This document shows, one piece after another, positions 54,240-64,000 of a stretch of 64,000 nt of DNA. This DNA comes from Mesocentrotus franciscanus. Its lineage: Eukaryota > Echinodermata > Echinoidea > Camarodonta > Strongylocentrotidae. The DNA is taken from positions 29,759,645-29,823,644 of the forward strand of contig CP137681.1 of assembly GCA_037976565.1 (NCBI GenBank). The letters run 5' to 3'. Each line of letters starts with the position of its first letter. Positions within the stretch are counted from its first letter, which is position 1. Position numbers and translations under genes: made by a program. Below the pieces are notes generated by a model. That model was not told where the DNA came from. It saw only the letters and a list, made by a program, of their open reading frames with translations, and did not search any database.

Positions 54240-56471
54240 ACAATTTTCATTATAGATATCCCTCTTAGATATCGTCGGTTATATTGCATGCATCCGTATT
54301 TTGTGATGTTATTTTTGTTAAACACATTTGTTGGCTGGAAATTTTGTGTCGATTGTGCTTTTGTGAGTTGTGAAGTTGTGACTGCGTGGACCGGACAGGT
54401 GCATGAATGCTATGCCCTTGTTGCATGTTTATTGTTGGTGTGTCTGACTGAGAGTAGAATCTCCATGAAATTCTTTCCAAACTTAGGACAATTCACCCCA
54501 CAAAAATCGAATCAAATAAATCTTTGAAAAGTTTGTGTTATAGTCTAGATTATCTACATTAGATCAATCTAGATTCTAGGCCCTACATTCTAAATTTAAA
54601 AATAGATTTAGAAAAGATTCATGTGAAGAACCGTTGAAAATGAAAGGTTTGTTCAATTGTTGGTCTTCAAAAGTTCTAAATCTATGGTCTAACTCTAAAG
54701 TTCTAACTTTACTTTAGATGTAGGGTCTATGATGGGAGACAAAAGTCCGCCGAGATTTTAAAAAATATTAGGAAATGTGATATTCGATTTCGATCCATGG
54801 TTTCTCATATTCTACGGTACACAAATTAATTTTGTTCTACTTCTAGTCTATCACCAAATAGACAATGGACGGCAAAGTTTTTTATTACAAATTGGTGCGA
54901 CTAGAAAATTTATCATCAAAGACTTTCGGTGATATCGCGATCTCAAAATTCTAGATCGAGACTAGACTAGATCTATGTCGGATCGGAATGCGCTGCATTA
55001 AAAGCAAAAATCATTAAAAAAAACGAGACCTCAATTCGCGCATAGGAGTATAGAGTAGACCTACACCGGATTTATCACAAAAAGCGATCAATCAAATTAC
55101 AAGATGATTGCATATTTTGCATATAAAAGCCAAACTAATCGGATAGTACCACTTTTTACTTACAATTTTGATGACATCTGCTCTCAAAATAGAGATTTCC
55201 AGACCCTTGTTGGTAAGTTCATATTTTTTCGGAAAGGACGCAAAAGTCTGCAAAATTTGCTGATCTTTTGTCATATTTTCATAATTTCTCACCAGATTCC
55301 ATAGAAAATAGAATTCTCTGAGTAATTTTAGGTTCCTCTTTCCATTGGTGGTATCAGATTTTATGAGATAGCGAACTAAAGTCACGCCTGAACTATGGTC
55401 ACACCACCATAAATCAAGAAAAAGTATTAAAGGTGATGGCAAGGGGGTCTCATTGTAAAATTTCTTTCATTAATTGCTCCTCGACAAATGCTTGTAATAT
55501 GATTTTGAGTTTTGTTCAGGCCTGGTTTACTTTTGAAAGTTTTAGTCATACTTTGGTACGAATGGAGTTCATAAATTATTAAAAATAACGTACATGAATG
55601 ATAAATGATAATAATTGCAGAATTATTAAGCACACATGTACAGTATCTGCCTTAGTGGCACCCAACCAGACGTGCAAATAATCCAGAAATCATTTAAACA
55701 AAAAACAGGCAAAATGTATGGCCAAGGGTCCTAAAAGGCTAAAGCTACGCAGGTCCATACCTTCTTTTTCATGTAATCCAACAGCAAACTTGACAGCTTA
55801 TTTGTCTCGAAAGAGTTGACACCCCCTCCCCCTCTCTACCTTTATACATAAATCTACAGGTAAGTATGCCACATGTTCATGCAAAGCAAAATATAAGGAA
55901 GTCTTTGGGAATGAGACTACTTGAAACTTGCTGTTATGGCTAGAACAGTTGAAGCATGTAATGATTTAATGAAGGCACTGATAAACTGTGCCACCCAGGC
56001 CTGGGATCAATTATTCTATCTAGATTCCTGTAACCTAATCCCCAATCACTTGAGTTCATGTACGTTTACTTTGCAATGTAGTCGTAAAGCTATAAAGTCG
56101 GTTCTTCATATCAATTGATTAAACTACAAATTAAATAGAAGCTGGTACAATTTAGTCATAAATGTGCATTTGGTCAAGATAATGAATTTCTTGGTGAGAT
56201 CATTTTTTATTGAATTCTTTAGACAAATTTATATATTTTTATTTTACATTTAGTGATTTTGCTAGTATTTTTTGTTTATTATTTTACCTTTTTTGCCAAA
56301 TGTAAAACATTTGCATGCTTTAGCCAACTGATTGTGAATGCAAAACTTAAACTGTTGATGAAAACAAATACAACTGTAGAATTCAATGCTTCTGTAGAGA
56401 ACTTGTGAACAAATTAATATCATCAAAATTATATTGGGAATTCATAGAAATTAGGGTTATGTCCCTTTTGC
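54240..56471. other. Non-coding stretch
   Basis: AT-rich DNA without recognisable repeats, splice-paired exons or domains. Open frames at 55092-55442 and 55921-56118 show no family features. Confidence 0.4.
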
Positions 56472-57220
56472 AGATACTATGTCCCTTTTGCAGCCAATAT
56501 CAAATTCTGTAGAACTTTGCAGGAATTATGAATATGTCATGTATCTCCTAGTTAGGAGTGTCCTAGTATTCAAATTATGCAAGGAAACCCATTTACTTGC
56601 TAGACTTCACTGTCAGACACCATTGAGTGACTGACTGACTTCTTTTTTTTTTTCTTTGGTAATAACATACTGTACATAAAATGAGCTGTAACAGGTACAG
56701 TACATGAGCACTTGTCTACATCAATAACCCACTACTTGTAATGAAAGACAATACTTATTTAGAACTTCCCTCAAAACGAAAGGGTTTGAAAATGGCTTTT
56801 TGTGGGAAAGTAACGACCATTAGTTGTCGAATCGACATAAGTGATTGCTATCACCTAAGTAATAGGCTGATTTTTCAGACCCTTGTACCGAATGGTCGTA
56901 CCTTTTGTGCTGCACAAAGATTCAATCAGTTTAATTTTGGCCATTACAAGAAGTGGGTTATTGATGTAGACAAATGCTCATGTACCCTTTACAGCTCATT
57001 TTATGTATCTTATTACCAAAGATGAAAAAAGCCAGTCAGTCACTCAATAGTGTCTGACAGTGAAGTCTAGCAAGTAAACGGGTTTCTTTGCATAATTTGA
57101 ATATTAGGACACTGCTCATGTTTAAATTTCACAGCTAGGACATACCTGTACATGACATATTCATAATTCCTGCAAAGTTCTACCGAATTTGATGTTGGCT
57201 GCAAAAGGGACATAGTATCT
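56472..57220. mobile_element. Foldback element with ~275-base arms
   Basis: The left arm opens AGATACTATGTCCC...TTGCAGCC and the right arm closes GGCTGCAAAAGGGACATAGT with ATCT. Along the arms CTTGCTAGACTTCACTGTCA, AGTGACTGACTGAC and AATAACCCACT reappear inverted. The ~200-base spacer (56745-56940) has no recognised coding function. Confidence 0.85.
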
Positions 57221-57762
57221 TTAAAGTGACTCGGTAACATTGTTGAAGGTTGATGAAAAAACTGCGTAATTTTTATATGAAATGTTACTTATTATATTCC
57301 TTTTACTGTACTTACCCTCTAGCATGCAACAAATCCTGAAAAAATTCTCAAATCACAAAGATATTTATGGTTTTCTTTGAAGGCGTCACTGGTCAACACC
57401 TTCTAACAGTAAATTCTCCCAACCATTTTTTTAATTTTCCCAACCGTTTTTCCATGAAAATAAGACATAAGACAGGATTTTAAAGATCTTTCAACACTTA
57501 AATGTCTAGAATGATATATATAGAGCCAATTCATAGCTTTGTTACGATTTACATTCACCTAAAATGTAATTAAATTGTAATAATATAGTTGGGTGAATTA
57601 AGGAATCGATCAGATCAGTTTTTCCAAATTTTTATCGTTAATATTGGGCTGTTTTCACTCAAACTTTCAGATTATCTTTAATTTTACATCTAGCATTGAA
57701 GTCATTATCTTAGCACCATTTTCTCTCATCTGAACAACAAATTTGTTACCAAGTCCCTTTAA
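57221..57762. mobile_element. TTAA-bounded inverted-repeat element
   Basis: TTAAAGTGACTCGGTAACA and TGTTACCAAGTCCCTTTAA are imperfect inverted ends, each with TTAA. It abuts the foldback element directly. Confidence 0.6.
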
Positions 57763-58986
57763 GGGAAATTTATTTAGAAATGCTAGGATTATAAAGGAAT
57801 TTTATTTTTTTCTAAAATAATTGCAAGAGCAGAATTATTACTACCGTATTCAAGATTATTATCATTATCATGAACCCCTCAAAAAAATTGATATGAATAA
57901 TCAGCCATGGACTGTGCAATAGATCAAAATAAGGGGCAAGGTCAAAGTGAAAACTTGCAAAAATCGCTGCTCTTGTTCAACTGTACATTCAAATTGCCCT
58001 ATTGCCCAGGTTTTTTCAACAGTTGTTATCCTAGGCATGATGCTTCAGAAAGTTGATGACCAAAACAGGACAAATATTGCCTGATATGTCACTCTAGTGC
58101 ATACATTTCAATTTCAGATTCTTTAGAATTTTGGCAATCATGGATGACCAATTTGGAATAATAGCCCCATTGTCATTTACAAAAATCGCACTCTCATTTA
58201 TTAGTCAAAGAAAGAAGAGTATTCTGCATAAAAACACCAGTGCTTACCATTTCATTTTGCAACTTTTCACTTTTGACCCTACCCCTTATTCCGATGCACT
58301 GCTCACTCCATAGCTGCAAAATCATACCAAATATGGATCAGTTTAAATAGAAATAAACACACTTCCTAAAGATATTAATCAAAACGATGATTATGCCATG
58401 ATAAGAGAGCTATGATCGATCCAACTTGAGTTTCCAAAAAAAATTGAGGGATTTATTATCCTTATTACATCTTACCATTACATTTACCTTTAAGTATCGG
58501 TTGCTGATCTGTCTGTGCTTCTCTCTGCACTACGTGCGTTGGCGTGATATGTTACTAGGCAACAGGTCTATGCTGCCAAGTAATCCATCACTGTTGGCAA
58601 AATGGGTCTTTAGGAAAATGAGAAGCTATAAATATTGAATGCACCTGTACTTATCTAAATGAGAAAGAGAGAGTGATGGTAGACAAGTCTGCTTTGACAT
58701 ACATGTAGCAATGCACATGCCATGCACAGCAATATGGAAAATGCAAGATGTAATATGTAAATGCACTCTGTCTGCTTGTAGACTGGAATTGGGGGAGGGT
58801 TCTTGTATTGAACCTAAAGGGAGTATGACAATTCAGTAATCGTGGGGTTAAAACAAAGGAAAATGATGGAAGACAGAAACAGAGAGAGAGAGAGAGGGGG
58901 GGGGGGCAGGGCAGAGATATATAAAATGATTTACAAGGTGTCATTCTTACAGCTGAACAGATGTGATGTGATGTGATGTGATGTGA
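57763..58986. other. Non-coding stretch with an X-box-like motif
   Basis: No gene recognised. GTTACTAGGCAAC at 58551-58563 fits the RFX X-box pattern. A GA/G run is at 58880-58908 and (GTGAT)n at 58964-58986. Confidence 0.4.
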
Positions 58987-59110
58987 TTGTTATTTTTTAC
59001 CTGACTGCTAAGAAAGCATAAATGATTGTAAGTAAGCAACCAGACGGACGACGGCTTAAGGTCCTCTCCGAGGGACCTGGTAGTGAGGATTAATGCCTTA
59101 CCAAAGGGCA
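58987..59110. repeat. Repeat shared with 45608
   Basis: ACCTGACTGCTAAGAAAGCA through GTAGTGAGGATTAATGCC is nearly identical to the WEE1 intron 8 copy and extends further (CCAAAGGGCACTAGCGCAG). Confidence 0.75.
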
Positions 59111-59208
59111 CTAGCGCAGACATGGATGAAGGAAAACTAAAAGGAAAAGATGAAGAAAGAAAAAAAAGATGAAAAAAAAAGAAATGTGATGTAGGATAGA
59201 ACATGTGT

Positions 59209-59501
59209 GAGAGGTTTAAACTGCAGGGAGCTAGAAAGGCATTAGCTCTTTGTAAAGGAAAAATTAATATTTAATCAACTTGTCTGGCTCATAACAGACA
59301 ATATATGAGTTATGACAATATGGAACTTTGCAGAAAGATGACTTCTTAAGTAAGAGAGGTTTAATCTGCAGATAGCTAGAAAGGCATTAGCACTCACTGT
59401 GTAAAGTGATATAAAATATTTAGTTAACTTGTCTGGCTCATAACAGACAATATTTGAGTTATAACAATATGGAACTTTGCAGAAAGATGACTTCTTAAGT
59501 A
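59209..59501. repeat. Two-copy tandem duplication (~147 bp)
   Basis: Units 59209-59353 and 59354-59501 share GAGAGGTTTAA, AGCTAGAAAGGCATTAGC, CTTGTCTGGCTCATAACAGA and GGAACTTTGCAGAAAGATGA. Confidence 0.9.
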
Positions 59502-59749
59502 GTTCAAGTTTCAAATATAATCAACTTGTAAGCATGATAAATTCATGAAAAGCAGTGTTTCTTTGTTTTACATGTAGTTAAAGAAATATTTTAATTTAGA
59601 GTAGGGGAGGAGGAGGATAGCAAAGTCAATGGTCTGTCAATGGTTATCTTTATTGCCCATAAACACCTCATGATCTAGGTACATTCTATGGGCTAATCTG
59701 AATCAAATAGACATTTAAAGATGAAATACTTAACACCGCATTTAGTATT

Positions 59750-60105
59750 TATTCAGTTAGTATAAATCACCCTTGATGAAAGCAGGAAAAAATGAGAGAA
59801 ACAAATTAGTGAAAGTTTGAAAAAAATATCCAATTAAAAATAGGAAAGTTATGAGTTTTTGAAGTTGTCATCAGTGAAACACTAATTTGTTCTAATCATG
59901 ACAGAACATTTCATAAACTTTCAGTTTCTTAGTTATTGATGACGGAATAGATTTGTTTCATACAGGGGTTGTAAAAAAATACCTTTAGAAATTCATAACT
60001 TTCTTATTTCTAATCGGTTTTTGCTCAAACTTTCCCTGACATGTTTCTCTCACATTTCTGCTCCTATTAAAACCAACTTGATATCAGGATGGACTTCACC
60101 TTTAA
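59750..60105. mobile_element. Foldback element related to 25061-25462
   Basis: AGGAAAGTTATGAGTTTTTGAAG on the left and AAATTCATAACTTTCTTATT on the right form arms. The spacer again has TTATTGATGACGGAATAGAT. The end CTATTAAAACCAACTTGATA with GGTGGACTT-like text matches a fragment at 10750. Confidence 0.65.
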
Positions 60106-60363
60106 TGCGGACAGGCAATAGTTTCAAGCTGCCAAGTAGAGTGTACATATTAGTATGATCACATTCAATGATATCAATAAAAAAGAAAAATATGAATAAA
60201 TTACACTTTCACCCCATTGTATTTGTTGCTGACATGAATGAAAATAACACTACCAAAACACACGGCATAACTAAGCTAGACTATGGCCTTGGGTTATAAT
60301 GTCCCATCTATTCTGGCTATTGAATAGATGTTATTTGTATAGTCCCCTACTTGTAGGGTGAAC

Positions 60364-60437
<74 letters not shown>

Positions 60438-60452
60438 GAGAGAGAGAGAGAC
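60364..60452. repeat. GA microsatellite upstream of the ODF3-type gene
   Basis: (GA)n of about 85 bases with two GGGA interruptions. Confidence 0.95.
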
Positions 60453-60530
60453 AATAGAGGGGGGCTCACAATAGAAGTAGCATCCTGGGTTTCTGGGGCG
60501 ATGATGCATAGAAGGCAGCTTGCTATGCTG

Positions 60531-60543
60531 GTTGCTTGGTAAC
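60531..60543. promoter_or_regulatory. RFX X-box-like motif before the ODF3-type gene
   Basis: GTTGCTTGGTAAC fits the imperfect inverted repeat bound by RFX factors in cilia and sperm genes. It precedes a likely promoter (60590-60700) and a non-coding first exon possibly ending at the donor near 60799 (CTGAG|GTAAAT). Confidence 0.5.
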
Positions 60544-61342
60544 TCTATTGATTGGCCCCCACACTACTCGTGTTGGTAGGGGCTATACACAATCAGTCCG
60601 CTTAGGTCCCACTCATTTAGTACAGTAACAGCGGCTTAGCAAGCAGGGATTCATCATCGCGCGCAGTGCTCTCCTTCCTACAGTAGCATTTTGTTGTTAA
60701 GGACTTAAAACATTAAAATTGAGAAGGACACACATTGCTAGAGGAGCTTTCCATAGGATATATAACCAGGAAATATATATTTATATCTGAATTTCTGAGG
60801 TAAATATGACAGAAGAGTGCAAGTTGTGGATTGTTGTGTTTGTGAAAGATGGTCTATTATTGATCAGTATGCCATCCTGTATCTCAGGTTTCAACAAGCT
60901 TTGAAGTTGAAATTAAGCATTTATTATCCATTCGGAAATTCATTTTCACTGGTAAAAGTTTACAGATCATTTGTTCATAATCATCGACAGTTACAGTAAT
61001 GGTAATATACATTCAGCTTCAGCTGGGCAAGTTACTTGAAATCAGTTTTGTACGGTGAGGATGCTGACAGAGCGAGAGAGTAGAAGAGGACCAAAGGTAG
61101 GTAGCTAGAAGAGGTGGATGATAGAAAGGATAGAAAGAGAGAAAGTTGACATCAGATTGTAGATGATAAACAGGGAAAAAAGCTTTAATGTGGTCAAACA
61201 TCATGGTACTTCTCCTCCTTGTTCTCCCAATTTATTGTTGGATGATCTTTCCTGTTGCATGCCATCTTCCTACTTATTAATCAGGTTTTCATTTAATAAA
61301 ATCTCTTGCAGATATTAGAGTAACTAAGAGCAAGAAGTAATC

Positions 61343-62487
61343 ATGAATTCCAGTGACTATACTCCTACCAAACCCCGTGGACCCATCGCTGCACACTTCA
61401 CCGGACCAGGACCCAATGTGATGCTTCCCAGCTGCCTTGGAAATGGAACAGCCATCAACAAAAGGGAGATGCCCCAGTTTTCCTTCGGCGTCCGGCACAA
61501 ATCTTACAGCACAGACTACAGCCCAGGACCGTGTCACAATTTCCCTGCTGGGGTGACTAGGAAGGGAAATGATGGCACCCCAAAGTATTCTCTGTATGCC
61601 CGTTCTAAGGAACTGACCGCGTTCAAGACACCAGGTCCAGGATCATATTCCCCTGAAAAGGCTGGACGCAGTGCCCACCTCCATGCACCAGAGCACACCT
61701 TTGGTTCAAGAACAAAAGGAATCACCTTTGACAAGTCACCAGGTAACTATACACACATTGATAAACGTTAGAATACCCCACCGATGGGGTTTATGTAGGT
61801 AGATGATCGAGGCATAGTCTGGCATACGGTAAGGGTTAGGGTAAATTTAGGGTTAGGATAAGAGTAAGAATTAGCCAAGAAACTTAAATTTTTTTATATA
61901 GCTTCAGTGGTAGAGCGTTAATCAACCAATTGACATGTGGTCAACTTTTTAGTTGGGAATGTTTAAGTTGTGCCGTGATTTAATGCATAAGGATTTGGTG
62001 ATGATATGTATTACCATAGGAACACAATTTGATCAGATTTTGGGTTTATAGGTCAAAGGTGACAGAGGTCAATTTCTGAAATTCTATATATTTGTCTTGT
62101 TTATGTAAAATTTTATTTTCTATTTTCTCAGCTCCCAACAACTACAGCCTACCTAGTATCCTTGGTGGACGCTCGTGTGTGAAGCCCAGTAAACCCGTCT
62201 ACTCCATGAGAGGGCGCAACAAGATGGGAGGCTTTGATGAAGATCTGCAGAAGACCCCAGGACCGGGATCATATGATGTCGTTGACCCAGCAATCTACAA
62301 GAATAAATCACCCATGTACTCAATAACCGGACGTAACCAGCTCCCCTGTGACAGCACACGTAAACCTGGACCAGGACAGCATAGTCCGGAGAAGGTCACT
62401 GTCAACAAGAGGATGGCTCCTAAATTCTCCTTTGGTGTACCTCATTCGCAATACACCACGCCCCTCATCATACAATCAGATTATTAA
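61343..62487 (+). CDS. ODF3: ODF3/CIMAP-type outer dense fibre / sperm-tail protein (2 coding exons)
   Basis: Coding parts are 61343-61742 (exon begins at 61312 after CTCTTGCAG) and 62132-62487; phase-1 intron, 251 residues, close to the family's ~254. The start MNSSDYTPTKPRGPIAAHF matches the conserved PRGPI opening. Proline-rich repeats characteristic of the family follow: FTGPGP, YSPGPCHNF, KTPGPGSYSPEK, KTPGPGSYDVVD and KPGPGQHSPEK, with FSFGVRH, YSLYAR, FGSRTK and YSITGR strands between them. The C-terminus KFSFGVPHSQYTTPLIIQSDY is typical. The family lies along axonemal microtubules in sperm tails; the precise paralogue (ODF3 versus ODF3-like) cannot be settled here. An in-frame stop upstream of ATG was not needed to choose the start, as the conserved N-terminus fixes it. 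Confidence 0.9.
62010..62080. repeat. Diverged piece of the ATGCCTCCGC element in the ODF3 intron
   Basis: TTGATCAGATTTTGGGTTTATAGGTCAAAGGTGACAGAGGTCA resembles the internal units found in WEE1. Confidence 0.45.
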
Positions 62488-63060
62488 ACAATTCAACCGC
62501 AGCAACATTGATCTTTATTTGGTAAGTTACGTGTCACTCTAGAAAATTCTTTGGTTCGCTGTTTTGGGTTGTTGTTCTGCTCCCATTTCTTAAGCTGGGA
62601 AAATTACCATGCAAAGGTCTAGGGACAAGTTTCTGACAAAACGTGTATTAGATGTGATGAATAATTTCAATATGTATCTGCATGATATGACTGTTATTAA
62701 ATCTAGACTACACCCACTGTACACTCGCAGAGCATCAACATGAAATGCATGGCATTGATTTCAATTCTATATTGACAGATAGATGTCCTAGATTGCTACA
62801 TGTACTTGTATTATTATTATTAGGAGTATTATTATTATTATTTTCATTATCGTTATTGATTATCAATTGTTTTTATTTTTTCCTTTAGATTATAATGTTC
62901 ACTATGGCACATGGTTTCATTTTTTGATTTTTCTCTATTTTTCATTTGTTTTCATTTGCAGATAAGGATTTATATTGTCGCAATGAGCGTATGCAGCAGA
63001 GTGTATCTTGGTTTTTTCTGCCACTCCGTATCAAAATTAGTGTCAACTAAAACAAGAAAG
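62488..63060 (+). other. ODF3-type gene 3' region
   Basis: A donor-like TTTG|GTAAGT at about 62521 and an acceptor-like TTTGCAG at about 62961 suggest a possible 3' UTR intron. An ATT microsatellite is at 62811-62845. No coding sequence was seen. Confidence 0.3.
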
Positions 63061-63069
63061 AGACGTTAG

Positions 63070-63342
63070 TTACAACAGTAGCGACATCAGCAACAACACT
63101 GTAAAAATTGTGGCAGCAATATGGACAATGACCTGCGAGAGAGAAACTCCAAAAAAGCCCAGGAGAGTTTTCTGAAATATTGCCGAGATTAATCCTGCTG
63201 CATTGATAAGATACAGACGTGGCTCAGTGTACTGCTCAAACAAAAGAACAATCGTCATGCCAACAAGCATGATAAACATCATATTTATAAGTTTTATCAA
63301 GGAGAATTGAGTGCACAAACAGCTGTAATTGTTATTCTGCAA
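63070..63342 (-). CDS. Possible small membrane protein, unrecognised
   Basis: A 90-codon frame starts MQNNNYSCLCTQFSLIKL and contains three hydrophobic segments (MMFIMLVGMTIVLLF, LINAAGLISAIF with LLGFFGV, IVHIAATIFTVLLLMSLLL). Codon use looks ordinary and it is not repeat-derived. It lies antisense to the 3' side of the ODF3-type gene. It may be a complete small protein, one exon of a larger gene, or chance. Confidence 0.3.
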   Translation of the reverse strand: MQNNNYSCLCTQFSLIKLINMMFIMLVGMTIVLLFEQYTEPRLYLINAAGLISAIFQKTLLGFFGVSLSQVIVHIAATIFTVLLLMSLLL

Positions 63343-64000
63343 CCGTCCATTATGTAGTTATGTGGTTAATTCAACAAATATGCAAATTGACATTATAGTA
63401 TTAAAGGTTTCATCTGTGGAATGAAGCATTGATATTTGTTTACGCATGAGGTGTTTATTCTTTTTTCTTCAATTATCCAACTAGAAGTGACATAAGGCCT
63501 CTGGTGATAGGTCAAACTTTAATTTGTAAATATCAACAACGAAAAACAATGTTATTGTACATGTGTGATTGTATTCTATGTATTTGTATCCAATCATGCT
63601 TAGCACTTTTATCAAATGTATTCAACTACTCTTAGAGCAGGACTCGCCAACCCTTCTTCCTTTATGAACTTTGACCTTGCTATTCATTTTCCGAACCACT
63701 CACATATGGTGCCTGATGAATGTGTGTTTCACAGTTTATTGCTGGGTTAGTATAAATCACTTTTGCTTCCAGTCACGTCAACATCAAGTTGATAATCATG
63801 TTTTTGTTTTTCGGGGGTTACAGTCATGTACACATGCTTTACATAATGCTACACCGGGGGTCAGTGAAGCATACAGGAGACCATCCGACTGCCAGAATTG
63901 TCCAGTGAGAGTGAATTAGCCCACCAACTTGACACACCTTACACTCCAATTCGAGATAATCATCATGCATCTTACTATACAACATTATGCAACTGTAGAT
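63343..64000. other. Window end, no gene recognised
   Basis: AT-rich sequence. The frame at 63671-63919 lacks recognisable features. Confidence 0.4.

Overview
The window is animal nuclear DNA, most likely from a sea urchin (inference). Genes are split by GT-AG introns, non-coding DNA is AT-rich and crowded with CT, CA and ATT microsatellites, and short inverted-repeat elements, LINE and SINE fragments are dense. The gene set (WEE1 kinase, dihydrodiol dehydrogenase, a sperm-tail ODF3-type protein, a secreted farnesoic-acid-methyltransferase-like-domain protein) and the repeat families suit an echinoderm. No bacterial-style operon, CRISPR array, rRNA or genuine tRNA gene was seen.

Layout: 1-132 holds the end of an exon of unknown affiliation. 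802-9756 (+) is a complete seven-exon gene for a secreted protein of 340 residues: signal peptide, Thr/Ser-rich linkers, one EGF domain and a C-terminal FA-methyltransferase-like domain, all joined at phase-1 introns; decayed linker exons and a LINE fragment lie inside it. 9757-14780 is intergenic with SINE and LINE remnants. 14983-23256 (-) is a seven-exon DHDH-type dehydrogenase. 23257-32000 is repeat-rich spacer and contains a 500-N gap (28501-29000) whose two sides are near-identical copies of the same ~2.95 kb, almost certainly an assembly artefact. 32200-47746 (+) is WEE1 in ten coding exons, with a probable 3' UTR to about 52.4 kb. Its introns carry a RecQ-fragment-bearing inverted-repeat element, a Penelope-like fragment with a hammerhead ribozyme core, elements rich in AGGTCA direct repeats, and decayed partial copies of two WEE1 exons. 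53-60 kb is mostly repeats. 61343-62487 (+) is an ODF3/CIMAP-type gene in two coding exons, with RFX X-box-like motifs upstream.

The genes are functionally unrelated: mitotic entry control, NADP-dependent oxidoreduction, sperm axoneme structure and an extracellular protein. Both DHDH and WEE1 need one single-base correction to read through; in each case the exon-length sum is off by exactly one base, so sequencing or assembly indels are the simplest explanation. I found no convincing new multi-gene system. The most unusual items are the hammerhead-bearing fragment, the RecQ-carrying transposon, the zinc-finger-carrying inverted-repeat elements, the WEE1 exon relics and the previously unnamed secreted EGF/FA-domain gene.
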